Assembly: GCA_041399205.1 (NCBI GenBank)
Contig: JAWKTK010000022.1
Location: forward strand, 1-64,000
Origin: JAGQOZ01 sp041399205
GTDB lineage: Bacteria > Planctomycetota > Planctomycetia > Pirellulales > Pirellulaceae
Reading direction: 5' to 3'
Length of the DNA: 64,000 nt
The translations under genes and the position numbers were made by a program. Positions 9,558 to 18,485 of this stretch are shown here, piece by piece. Position 1 is the first letter of the stretch; the number at the start of each line of letters is the position of its first letter. The notes under the pieces are model-generated. The model made no database searches, had not been told where the DNA came from, and was given only the letters and a program-made list of their open reading frames with translations.

Positions 9558-10367
9558 ATGGATTTTCTGAAACTCGCGGGCAAAGAAGTGTTGATCATGG
9601 GCGTGGCGAACCGCAAGAGCGTAGCGTATCACGTTGGCAAGACGCTGACCGAGTGCAGCGCGAATGTGATCTATGCCGTCCGCAGCCAGGATCGAGCGGA
9701 TTCTTGTCAGAAACTGTTGGGCGATGCGCCAATCTACGTTTGTGATGTAGAACACCAAGATCAAATTGACCAACTGGCCTCGCAGATTCAACATCATCAC
9801 GGGCCGCTGGCGGGTTGCTTGCATTCCATTGCGTTCGCTGACTATTCGGGCGGCATGAAGCCGTTTCACGAAACGGGTCGAGCTCAATTCTTGCGAACCA
9901 TGGACGTTTCGTGTTTTTCGTTTGTTGCCGTGGCCAACGCGCTGAAGGATTGTTTTGCCAAGGACGCTTCCATGGTGACCGTTTCCATTTCGACCACCAA
10001 GATGGCGAACCAGAATTACGGATTCATGGCGCCCGTCAAAGCGGCGTTGGATTCTTCACTGGCGTTCTTGGCCAAATCATTCAGCGAATTTTCCGAAGTT
10101 CGCTTCAACGCCGTCGCGCCCGGATTGCTAAAGACGTCGGCGTCCGCCGGTATTCCTGGTTATGTAGACGCATACCTGTTTGCGGAACAAGCAATCCCCA
10201 GAAAACGAGCCGTCCAGACACAAGAAGCGGCCGATGTGGCAGCGTTCCTACTGAGTCCTCGATCTTCCGGCGTCAACGCACAAACGGTGGTCGTCGACGC
10301 CGGCATGGCCATCAATTACTTTGACGACGTGATTGTGAAACGAGTTGTCGAAGGGAGTGGCGGTTAA
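9558..10367 (+). CDS. fabI: Enoyl-[acyl-carrier-protein] reductase (FabI type)
   Basis: This 269-residue short-chain dehydrogenase has the FabI cofactor-binding start GKEVLIMGVANRKSVAYHVG, the acidic CDVEHQ segment, and the catalytic NYGFMAPVKAALDSS motif with Tyr and Lys seven residues apart. FNAVAPGLLKTSASAGIPGY near the C-terminus is the usual FabI substrate-loop region. It should reduce trans-2-enoyl-ACP with NADH or NADPH in the last step of each fatty-acid elongation round. ATG 9558 follows AAGG by eight bases and fits the family N-terminus; ATG 9531 lacks a ribosome site. The ending differs slightly from typical FabI and a specialised SDR reductase is a weaker alternative. Confidence 0.85.
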   Translation: MDFLKLAGKEVLIMGVANRKSVAYHVGKTLTECSANVIYAVRSQDRADSCQKLLGDAPIYVCDVEHQDQIDQLASQIQHHHGPLAGCLHSIAFADYSGGMKPFHETGRAQFLRTMDVSCFSFVAVANALKDCFAKDASMVTVSISTTKMANQNYGFMAPVKAALDSSLAFLAKSFSEFSEVRFNAVAPGLLKTSASAGIPGYVDAYLFAEQAIPRKRAVQTQEAADVAAFLLSPRSSGVNAQTVVVDAGMAINYFDDVIVKRVVEGSGG

Positions 10368-10398
10368 GCAGCAGCGGTGCGAATTCGAGTCCGCCGCA

Positions 10399-11549
10399 TC
10401 ATGCCGCTCGAGCATACGTTGGATCTTCGTTGCTCGGACGAACACTCGTCGTTGGCTGCGAGCTGTTTTGTGTTCGAGCGAACCGTGTGAAGACTTGTTC
10501 CATTAATCGCGTCTGCGTGTCGGGCGAAAATTCTGCTTCCAACTTTTGTCGACCCGCTTGCCCGAATTGACTTCGCAACGCCGGATCTTTGAGCAACTTC
10601 AGCAGCGCATCCGCTAGTGCCGATTGATTGCCAGCAGGGACCAGGAATCCGGTTCGGCCATCTTCCACACATTCCGGAATTCCGCCGACACGGGTGCTGA
10701 CCACAGGCAAGCGACACGCCATGGCTTCCAAAATGGCCAGCGGTAAATTGTCTTCCAACGTGGCCAGCGCAAAGACATCACACGCTTTCAGCACTTGGCC
10801 AATATCAGACCGGTAACCGACCAATCGGACTTGGTCGTGCAAATCATGACGATCGATTTCCGCTTGAATTTTAGCCACGTATTCCGGATCTTCTCGTCCA
10901 ACGCCGCCACGCAGACATTGGGAATCTGCTGTTTAATCAAAGGCAACGCACCGATCAGATGCAGCAGGCCTTTGCGAGGAATCATGTCGCCCAGGCAACC
11001 GATCAGCAGCGAGTCCGCAGCAACGTTCCATTCGCGGCGCAAGGCCGAACTTTCATCCGGTTGGATGCCGTCGTAGATAGTCGGTTCGACAAAATTATGG
11101 ACAACGGTGATCTTGCGGTTCGGCACCAAGTTGAACCGATGATGGAATCGACCTGTGGCGGCCGAAGCAGCTAACACGTGATCGTTCAACATCCAATGCC
11201 CTTGAATGTATCGATTGTTGGCCGTCGCAATGCACGGCACGCCAAAGATGCGTCGCAAAAGTACGCCAAAAAAGTTGGCTCGGCTCATATGCGTATGCGC
11301 TACGTCGTGCTGTCGGTCAAAAAACAACGCGGCAATTCTTCGCAATTCATGCAGCGGCCAGCGGCTCAATTCGGACTCCACAATCTCCAGCGGACCGGTG
11401 GTGTCGGCCAGCTGTTCGGCAATCCAAGCATTCGGACGACAGACCAGCGTCACATGATGACCTCGATCCAACAGCGCCAAAATATTCTGCAGACACGTAT
11501 TCGCTGCGCCATTTACGCCCGCCCCAGAACAAATCTCCATAATGCGCAT
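10399..11549 (-). CDS. Group 1 (GT4-type) glycosyltransferase, frameshifted as read
   Basis: ATG 11549 has a strong AAGGAGG site and opens MRIMEICSGAGVNGAANTC, a typical GT4 N-terminal fold with the glycine-rich start. Later motifs are VVHNFVEPTIYDG, then IGCLGDMIPRKGLLHLIGAL, VRLVGYRSDI, and LPLAILEAMACRLPVVSTRV with the E-x7-E-like nucleotide-sugar site, GGIPECVEDGRTGFLV. The frame breaks near 10900. One extra G in the GGCGG run restores a 383-residue protein. Such enzymes transfer a sugar from an NDP-sugar to a polysaccharide or lipid acceptor. The gene follows the PPC-domain gene by 26 bases and may be cotranscribed, but that neighbour gives no clue to the acceptor. Confidence 0.87.
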
Positions 11550-11575
11550 CGAATGCCCTCCTTGGCCAAACGCAA

Positions 11576-13930
11576 CTATTCTTTCTCTTCGGCTACCAAC
11601 TTGATTTCGAACGGTTCGCTTTCTACTCGGATGTCCTGGCACGATGTCACGTCGCCAGCATAGCTAGCAATCAGCCGAATGTTTTTCAAATCTTGCGAAG
11701 GTTTACCCGCTTCGAACTTCAGCGGCAAGACGAAGTTGGATTCGTTGGCTGGCAAGGAAACTCGAGGCGATGCAAAACCTTCGGGCAAACCGGCCAATTC
11801 CAGCAAAACAGGCAACTCTGGTAGATCCGCCAATCGTTCAATTTTTCCTGTCAGCGAACCAGCTTCGCCAGTGCCACTAATGGCAGTCAGATTTTCAGTG
11901 GTGTCGAACCGAATCTGCAGCGGCGAATAAGACCGTATGTTGTGAATCACCGAATACACCACCATGCCGTTTTCTAACGCGGGGCCCTGGTCCGCTTCCA
12001 CCACGGTGGCTTGCAACGCCAACTGCCATTCGTCCGCCGGTAATGTTGCTGGTACACGGAGAGAGAATTCAACTGACGCTTGCGTTAACGGCGATGTCAC
12101 GGAATCGATTCGCAACGTGTTTGGCAAGTCGAGTACATCTTGATTTCCTTCCTTCTTGGTGGGTGGTACTTGATTGGTGACCAATTGCCATTGCAGTTTT
12201 GCGACAGAATCGGTCAGCGGCGTTGGTATCTGAACCAAAATGCTTTCCGTCATGCCATGCACCAAGCGGTCCGGCACCGCTTCCCATACTACATCCAGCG
12301 GCACCGCCGATACGATGGCAGTTGTCAATTGATGGTCTGCATAGCGTCCCAGCCAACCTGGTAGCGCGGGCGTGTGCACGGCTTGCGCCACGGCATCCGC
12401 CTGTTGCGGCGCGACGGCCAATGCAATGGCCGAAACCAACGACGTGTCGTGCGGCGCGACAAGACTAATCAAGTGTCGCTTTCGATTCGCCGGAATTACC
12501 GCTTGGTCCAAACATAGTCCCCATTCGCTGCCGCTGGCCAATGACAATATCGTGTCACTGCTGTTTTCGGCCAATTCGATGGGAACCACGGTTCGACTCG
12601 ATGAAGGAATCACCATTCGGTCGGTAAGCAATTTGGCTTGCAGCTTTCCGGCATCGCGTGCAATTGCCAAACGAAACGTGGCCGCAGGCGATCCCGAAAA
12701 CGCGCGAGCGGTCACTGTGGCTACAATCTGCTGACAATCATCCGGCACCGTGAACGTGACGCTGGGATCTAACGAACCGCCAGCGTCGTCACCGTCTGCC
12801 AGTTTCTTCCCGTCGGCGGTGGCGATATGCAGGAGCGAATCGAGCGGTTCGCCCAGTCGATCCGCAAAAACTTGGGCGGTCAAAGTCTGCCCTGGAGTCA
12901 CGCTAAACGCAATGGTCGCCGTGGATGCGGATCGAGTCAATTCGCCGGAAACGCCTACCGAAATTCCGTTTCTGGCATCCAGTGCTTGGTCGGCTAGATC
13001 ATTCCAGTTTATTTCGATGTCACTGCCAACCATGGCACGAACGGCCGGGCCAGTGAAGCGATTTTCCATTTCGGCCGGAACGCGAACGGGCAGCCAGCGG
13101 AATAACGATGGCGCAGCCAAAACGTTCGCGGCCCATGGCGCATCGGCCTCGGCCTGCAAGCTGGAACCAAACAACACGGATTGCTGCTTGCCAGTCGCAA
13201 CGGCAATGGGCCGAGTGAAATCGGCAACAACCAGGTCACCGATTTTGATGCGATAAAAACCGTTGGCCGGGGCTTGAAAGACGAGATCGCGCAGTTCAAT
13301 CCGATATGCACCCGTTTGCGGACAGGTGAAGCGGCAGCGGCAATCGCCCAGGAGACGTCGTTCGGGGCGTGCGGTCGCGATGATGCGGTCGGCTGGATCG
13401 AATACCGAAAGCGTAGGACGCAACGAACCGCCCAATCGATTCGCTTCCACATCAATCACCACGATGTCGCCCTGTTCGGCCGAAAACGAAATCACTTGCG
13501 ACTGATTTCCTTGCAATCTTCCCGTCATGGCTACGGGCAACGTTGCTTCCGATGAAACGTTTTGCTGCGGCAAGTGATCGACCGCCGTCACCAACGCGTT
13601 GGAGAGCCCTTGCTGGGTAAGAATACGCAGCGGTACCAAATCGGGCAAAACGCCACTGGGCAACGATATGTCCGCCGTGATCTGCGTAGCGGTCTGTTCA
13701 AAAATCTGGTGCGGCACGAATTGTTCCGCCACCACAATTTTGACTTCGTCCTCAAAATTTTGTCCGTGCAGCGTGACACGAGTCGCTTGGCCAACGGTGA
13801 GGCCTCGCAGATCCACGTCGGTCAATTCGGGCGGTGCGGCGCTGGCTGACATGAGCATGCCGAACCACGCCGCGAAGACACAATAGGTATGAAACGAACG
13901 AACGCGGAAACACAAGACAGGAATCTTCAT
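11576..13930 (-). CDS. Secreted protein with pre-peptidase C-terminal (PPC)-like beta domains
   Basis: The protein has 784 residues: a signal peptide ending SASA-AP, an IPT/TIG-like opening domain (LRGLTVGQATRVTLHGQNF), and two or more PPC-like beta-sandwich regions (EQGDIVVIDVEANRLGGSLR ... LSVFDPADRIIA, and a second from about 350 with FADRLGEPLDSLLHIATADG). The rest is beta-rich without recognised catalytic motifs. Related planctomycete proteins sit next to DUF1549/DUF1501 genes and are presumed to act outside the cytoplasm. ATG 13930 is preferred to the adjacent GTG 13933. No clear ribosome site is visible. The role is unknown. Confidence 0.75.
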   Translation of the reverse strand: MKIPVLCFRVRSFHTYCVFAAWFGMLMSASAAPPELTDVDLRGLTVGQATRVTLHGQNFEDEVKIVVAEQFVPHQIFEQTATQITADISLPSGVLPDLVPLRILTQQGLSNALVTAVDHLPQQNVSSEATLPVAMTGRLQGNQSQVISFSAEQGDIVVIDVEANRLGGSLRPTLSVFDPADRIIATARPERRLLGDCRCRFTCPQTGAYRIELRDLVFQAPANGFYRIKIGDLVVADFTRPIAVATGKQQSVLFGSSLQAEADAPWAANVLAAPSLFRWLPVRVPAEMENRFTGPAVRAMVGSDIEINWNDLADQALDARNGISVGVSGELTRSASTATIAFSVTPGQTLTAQVFADRLGEPLDSLLHIATADGKKLADGDDAGGSLDPSVTFTVPDDCQQIVATVTARAFSGSPAATFRLAIARDAGKLQAKLLTDRMVIPSSSRTVVPIELAENSSDTILSLASGSEWGLCLDQAVIPANRKRHLISLVAPHDTSLVSAIALAVAPQQADAVAQAVHTPALPGWLGRYADHQLTTAIVSAVPLDVVWEAVPDRLVHGMTESILVQIPTPLTDSVAKLQWQLVTNQVPPTKKEGNQDVLDLPNTLRIDSVTSPLTQASVEFSLRVPATLPADEWQLALQATVVEADQGPALENGMVVYSVIHNIRSYSPLQIRFDTTENLTAISGTGEAGSLTGKIERLADLPELPVLLELAGLPEGFASPRVSLPANESNFVLPLKFEAGKPSQDLKNIRLIASYAGDVTSCQDIRVESEPFEIKLVAEEKE

Positions 13931-14065
13931 CACGGTAAAACTCGAAAAAAGGTTTTCGTTTTACCTGAGATTTTAAACCACCAGCCAACGCCGCTCAAAC
14001 TCGTTTTCCCAGCTTGGTGAACGATTTTAATTGCGGTTCGTCAATTTCTCGAACGAAGCTTATCG

Positions 14066-15673
14066 CTACTTTGGTCTCTGAACGGATACTTCGCTGGAAA
14101 CGTCAAACATCCCGCCAAATCCCATACCGCCGCCCATGCCGCCGCCGCGATTCGCCGCGTTCAAAGAACCATCGCCGTTATTGACGCGTTGGATGACTTC
14201 TTCGATTTCTTGATGGACAGATCGAGTATTGTAGATCACCAACACAGACGAAGGCAGGATGTCTCCTTCTTTGGTGACTTGCGGCTTAGACGCCAACCAG
14301 CGAATGGTTCCCACGGCGTCTTCTTTGGCAATGGCCCAAGAATCGGGCTGGATTTCGATAGGAATAAAAATCCCCAGGTCTTCCGCCACGGCGGTGTCGA
14401 CTTTGTAATAACGAGTGATCAATTCTTGTGACGTGTCTTCCGATTCCCTAGGTTTGGACGAACGCAAGGCGGTGCGATAGTTTTGCAGCAGTTGCAGGAC
14501 CAAATTGTGCACTTCGTCTGAATTCTCAATCACCAGCGTGCCAGCGGTGATGAAATCCAGCGAACCTGCACCTCCAAGTTCGCTCCACGAATCAGGGTCG
14601 GTTTGCGAAGTAATGGCCTCGGCCAGCGCGTCCGATTCGGACGAATTCTGGCAGAGATCTCGGACGTCATACACGGCCGTTCGTAGTGTCGGTTCATCGA
14701 CTGAAGTGACCCACAGAACGCCATCTTGCAGGACGGTGCTAAGTTCGAATTCGCCCAGCATCACTTTCAGGATTGTGTCCAGCGGGCGGTCGGCCAACCG
14801 CAGTGAAATCGGTTCGCGCCCGCGAATCCGTTTTTCGCGAAGAGCCATCCGGTCCAGACGAATATCGACACCTGTCTGCTGGCTTAAAACTCGCACGGCT
14901 TCTTCCAGCGGAGTGTCATCAAAGTTGACGGTGGTGGTCGACTTCAACTTGTCGCGAATTTCCAGATTCGCCAGAGGATCGGCCACAAACGTTTGGCGAC
15001 CGGGACTGCGAATCGCTTGCAACAACCCGGCAATTTGAACGTGAATGGCTTCGGTCTGGCGAACAAACAAAACGTCTCCCAGCATCTGGGCATTGCCTTC
15101 GCCGCCCATATCGTCCCAAGAAGCGGCATGGACTGCATTGGTGAGTGTGCCCACAATACTGTCACCTGAAATCTCTTTATCCAATAGATCGCCAACGTTG
15201 TAAAATCGGGTGGACAACTTCTGTTGCGCGTCTTCAATGGAACTGAGATGAACCACGTTATCTTCGATATACCAGCCGATATTGCTGCGAGCCAGCCGAT
15301 TGAAGAACAAATAAAGTGGCTCGTCCTGCAGCTGGTCGGAAATTGGTTCGTTAGCAGAAATGCCCGCTTCGTCCATTAACGGGCGTTGATCCAACAGCAC
15401 GGGCAGCGACGCTTGCGAGGAAATCCACTCCGCGATTTCTCGCAGCGACGTTCCTTCGAACTGGACCGTCACTTTCTTGCGAAGCGGTTCGGCAATCAGC
15501 GTCAGCGGATCGATCGTGCGAGGTTCATCGGCAATGACAGGCAAAGGCGGCTTGTTCGAATTGGCGTCCGCCGCCGGCGCCGCTTGGTCTTGTTCTTGCC
15601 CGAACGCGGTGGGCAATAGAGCCGCAAACGCAACCAGTCCCCAAATCAAACAAACTGCATCAAGCCGTGGCAT
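14066..15673 (-). CDS. Secreted protein with repeated STN/secretin N0-like domains
   Basis: This 535-residue protein has a signal peptide ending AFG-QE. Two similar domains follow (about 68-130 and about 245-320): VTVQFEGTSLREIAEWIS ... LPVLLDQRPL and TVNFDDTPLEEAVRVLSQQT ... DIRLDRMALRE. Each resembles the STN/secretin N0 fold used in secretins and TonB receptors. A third part resembles a secretin-type N-domain (SVLVIYNTRSVHQEIEEVIQ), and the tail is glycine- and methionine-rich. No secretin pore domain is present, so it is probably a periplasmic protein using the fold for binding. It lies 18 bases after the acidic secreted protein gene and is probably cotranscribed with it. Confidence 0.78.
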   Translation of the reverse strand: MPRLDAVCLIWGLVAFAALLPTAFGQEQDQAAPAADANSNKPPLPVIADEPRTIDPLTLIAEPLRKKVTVQFEGTSLREIAEWISSQASLPVLLDQRPLMDEAGISANEPISDQLQDEPLYLFFNRLARSNIGWYIEDNVVHLSSIEDAQQKLSTRFYNVGDLLDKEISGDSIVGTLTNAVHAASWDDMGGEGNAQMLGDVLFVRQTEAIHVQIAGLLQAIRSPGRQTFVADPLANLEIRDKLKSTTTVNFDDTPLEEAVRVLSQQTGVDIRLDRMALREKRIRGREPISLRLADRPLDTILKVMLGEFELSTVLQDGVLWVTSVDEPTLRTAVYDVRDLCQNSSESDALAEAITSQTDPDSWSELGGAGSLDFITAGTLVIENSDEVHNLVLQLLQNYRTALRSSKPRESEDTSQELITRYYKVDTAVAEDLGIFIPIEIQPDSWAIAKEDAVGTIRWLASKPQVTKEGDILPSSVLVIYNTRSVHQEIEEVIQRVNNGDGSLNAANRGGGMGGGMGFGGMFDVSSEVSVQRPK

Positions 15674-15691
15674 AGGAGTTACGCCTATTGG

Positions 15692-16618
15692 TTAGAATCC
15701 GAAATCAAACGCTTCATCACTGCTTTCGGTGCTACTGGAATCTGCGTCTTCAAAGTTGAAAAAATCGCTTTCTTCGCTGGATGAATCGTCTGCGTCGGAA
15801 GTGGCGGGATCGTCCGCGTTGTCAAAGCCTTGCGCGTCGTCGCCGCCGAACATGTCGGGGTCTTCGGACGAGTTGGAATCATCCGAGGAAAATCCGCCGT
15901 CATTCCCGAAGTCTGCGGCGTCTTCGTTTCCAAAGCCATCGTTGGCACCAAAGCTATCGTTGCCGGAGAATTCAGCACTATTATCGAATCCACCTTCGGT
16001 GAAACCGTCTTGTTCGAAACCGCTGCCGTTATCCATGCCGCCTGTCGGAGCGCCGGCGCCCGGCACGAACGCTCGACCTTGATTCGCTACGTTTTCGATG
16101 GCTTTGGTCGGCAGTGCGCTGCGAGTAAACGCTTTGATGACCGAACCAAACAGGCCGCTCTTCTTTTGGTTCGAACCTGCTGGATTGCTATTCGAATTGA
16201 AATCATCCGCTTCGCCGAAACCGCTGTCATCGAAATTACCAAAGTCACCCGACTGGTTATCGGTGGCAACGCCGGCGCCAAAGGCATCGTCATCCGCAAA
16301 GGGATCGCCTTGGCCGGACGGGACCAGCAGATCATAGTCGCCCGAATCTGCCAGCGATTCGTCCGCGGATGCTTCCACAATCACTTGGCCCAAGTAACCG
16401 GGCGAATTCGCCGCAAATGGATCGGTCGGATCGACGGGCAACGTTCCTAGCGGTCGCTGGCTGACCGACAAACGTGCCAACGGAGGGGCAGGCGAAAACT
16501 GGCGTTCAGGAAGTTTGCGCGAACGGGGAACCAGCACATTAAATAGAGAATACGACTGGCCCTGCACCGACTGCCAGCCCAGAGTCATTACCATCAATAC
16601 CGCGAAAACCTGACGCAT
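15692..16618 (-). CDS. Secreted acidic low-complexity protein, unrecognised
   Basis: ATG 16618 lies six bases after AAGGTG; the in-frame GTG at 16627 overlaps that site. The protein has about 308 residues, with a signal peptide ending VQG-QS. About 80 ordinary residues follow, then a long region dominated by D, S, G, N, E and F with repeated DFGN/DGFG/DDSF-like elements, interrupted by a basic KKSGLFGSVIKAFTRSA segment near residue 150. It contains no catalytic motif. The regularly spaced aromatic residues in an acidic background suggest a disordered, possibly calcium- or matrix-binding exported protein. The STN-domain gene follows 18 bases downstream. Confidence 0.65.
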   Translation of the reverse strand: MRQVFAVLMVMTLGWQSVQGQSYSLFNVLVPRSRKLPERQFSPAPPLARLSVSQRPLGTLPVDPTDPFAANSPGYLGQVIVEASADESLADSGDYDLLVPSGQGDPFADDDAFGAGVATDNQSGDFGNFDDSGFGEADDFNSNSNPAGSNQKKSGLFGSVIKAFTRSALPTKAIENVANQGRAFVPGAGAPTGGMDNGSGFEQDGFTEGGFDNSAEFSGNDSFGANDGFGNEDAADFGNDGGFSSDDSNSSEDPDMFGGDDAQGFDNADDPATSDADDSSSEESDFFNFEDADSSSTESSDEAFDFGF

Positions 16619-17101
16619 GTTTTTCACCTTGTGCTAGCCGTGCGATCAAGGGCAAGAATAATGAACGTAACGATTATGTTCGTTAATTCATCGTAGTTTC
16701 GTCGTCTTTTAGAAGCAAGCGGCGAATTCGCCGGTTTACGGCGTAGGCTTCAAAAGGCCTAGCGCCACGCTTTTTGGTTCGGACCCCAATGCGGCTGGAC
16801 TATGGCGCCGTGAACGCTGGTACCCAGTTGACCACGAGGGAAGCGATTCCTCGCTGCGAAACGCGGCGCATAGTACAGCCGGATGGATCCGAAAAACAAA
16901 GCGGGAACGGAGGCAGGTTGGTTGGAAGGCTTGGATTGGTGAGTCGCGACGTAATGATCGCTCCCAATATACTTCGTGTAACGTGTCTTGAATTCTGGAC
17001 GCGAAAAGCAATCGTCACTACAAATTGACGCAAATGACTCTGAACGGTCCAGTTGAATCGATTGGGAGATCTGGTGCAGCTAGCAGGAACGAGGCATTTC
17101 C
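16619..17101. other. Divergent intergenic region
   Basis: This 483-base gap separates the minus-strand acidic protein gene from the plus-strand PQQ-propeller gene and should carry promoters for both. An imperfect hairpin (GGCGTAGGC facing GCCTAGCGCC) lies at 16740-16766, followed by a T run after CACGC. No convincing gene or RNA is seen. Confidence 0.4.
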
Positions 17102-18406
17102 TTGGGCGAACCAAATAAACTGTATCGAATTTCCGTGTTGTTGCTGTTGGCCTCATTAACGTCCAACACACGTGCGGAAAGCAACTGGAATCAGTTTCGC
17201 GGGGCCGAAGGATCCGGCGTTTCCGAATCCTTTCCCACTCCGCAACGCTGGAACCAAGTGAATGGCATTCGCTGGACCGCTCGGATCGCCGGTCATGGTC
17301 AATCTTCGCCCGTTGTTCAGCGTGACCGCATTGACATCACCACCGTCGACGACCATGGAAACTTGAGAATCTGTTCGTACGACCGATCAACAGGTGAACT
17401 TCGTCACCAGATTCATATCGGCGCTAGTGAAATCGCTGCCAGCGAAAACACTTCGCTCGGACAAGTTGCAAGACTGGCAGCGCCCACGCCCATTGCTGAC
17501 GGCGATTTCACCTGGGCCCACTTTGGTGACGGAACGCTGGCCTGCGTCAATGTCGCCTCCAACACCATCGTGTGGTTGCAACGTCGTCCGGAAGAAACAG
17601 CGCCGGGAAGCAACGTGATCATCACCCACTCGCCGCGCATGATCGACGGTCAGTTGTTTCTCACCAGTGCTGATTCTGCGACCTACCGGCTGATGTCATT
17701 GGACGCAGCCACCGGCAAACTGCTCTGGCGTCAAGTTGGACGAATGCCAGACAAACTTTCGCCAGCGGTGGACGCCTGTTCGACTCCGGTGGTACTGGCG
17801 AACCCGCTTCACGGCAAACGCAATCCGGTTAGTCTGGTCGCGTCGATTGCGAATCGCACGTTCGCCCTGGACCTACACGCTGCTACCGTCGCCTGGCGAA
17901 GTTCGGACTCGCTACGAACAGAATCGTGGCAGACGCCCGTCAGTCCGGTAGTTACCAGTGACATGATAGTGTCACTTCCCAATTTGGAAGCGGAGCCAAC
18001 CAATTCGGTAACGGCCTGGAAGCGCCCAAACGCCGACGACCTAACCTTTACCTTGTCATGGGAACACCACAGCCGCTTGATTCACGCTGCGCCCGTGATG
18101 GTAGATCGTCTCATCTTCCTTGTGACCGTAGACGGCATCATGACTTGCTTGGACGCCGGAACAGGACGCGTGTTTTGGCAGAAGCGACTGCCGGATAGTA
18201 ACTATCAAGCTTCGCTGGTAGCGGGCGGAGGGCACGTGTACGCGCTGAGTTCCTCGGGAACGTGCTGCGTAATTAAAGCGGCCGCCGAATTTCAATTGGT
18301 CTCCATCAATCAATTACCGGGAACCTTTCTGGCGACGCCTGCCATCGATGATGGCGTGCTCTATCTGCGCTCTGACGAACGACTGTACGCCATTGACGGA
18401 CGCTAG
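17102..18406 (+). CDS. Secreted PQQ-type beta-propeller protein
   Basis: The protein has 434 residues. The start is probably the TTG at 17102, preceded by GAGG; it leads directly into a signal peptide ending NTRA-ES. Repeated blades of the BamB/PQQ-propeller type follow, seen as SWNQFRGAEGSGVS-like and WTARIAGHGQSSPVV, LMSLDAATGKLLWRQ, CLDAGTGRVFWQKRL and ATPAIDDGVLYLRSDERLYA. Proteins of this kind are abundant in planctomycetes. Most lack proven PQQ dependence and act as scaffolds outside the cytoplasm. No dehydrogenase active site is visible, so it is named by fold only. It lies 80 bases upstream of the selD fusion on the same strand. Confidence 0.8.
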   Translation: MGEPNKLYRISVLLLLASLTSNTRAESNWNQFRGAEGSGVSESFPTPQRWNQVNGIRWTARIAGHGQSSPVVQRDRIDITTVDDHGNLRICSYDRSTGELRHQIHIGASEIAASENTSLGQVARLAAPTPIADGDFTWAHFGDGTLACVNVASNTIVWLQRRPEETAPGSNVIITHSPRMIDGQLFLTSADSATYRLMSLDAATGKLLWRQVGRMPDKLSPAVDACSTPVVLANPLHGKRNPVSLVASIANRTFALDLHAATVAWRSSDSLRTESWQTPVSPVVTSDMIVSLPNLEAEPTNSVTAWKRPNADDLTFTLSWEHHSRLIHAAPVMVDRLIFLVTVDGIMTCLDAGTGRVFWQKRLPDSNYQASLVAGGGHVYALSSSGTCCVIKAAAEFQLVSINQLPGTFLATPAIDDGVLYLRSDERLYAIDGR

Positions 18407-18485
18407 TCCCGACTTTCGCCGTTTCCAGTTGTTCGTAGAATGAACTCTTTCGCGCAGGTCGTTTGTACAGGAATCACCAAATCTC

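Noticed and set aside
16740..16780. Hairpin with T run as a plus-strand terminator
   Set aside because: No plus-strand gene ends upstream of it. The gap lies between divergent genes, so a terminator would have no transcript to stop.
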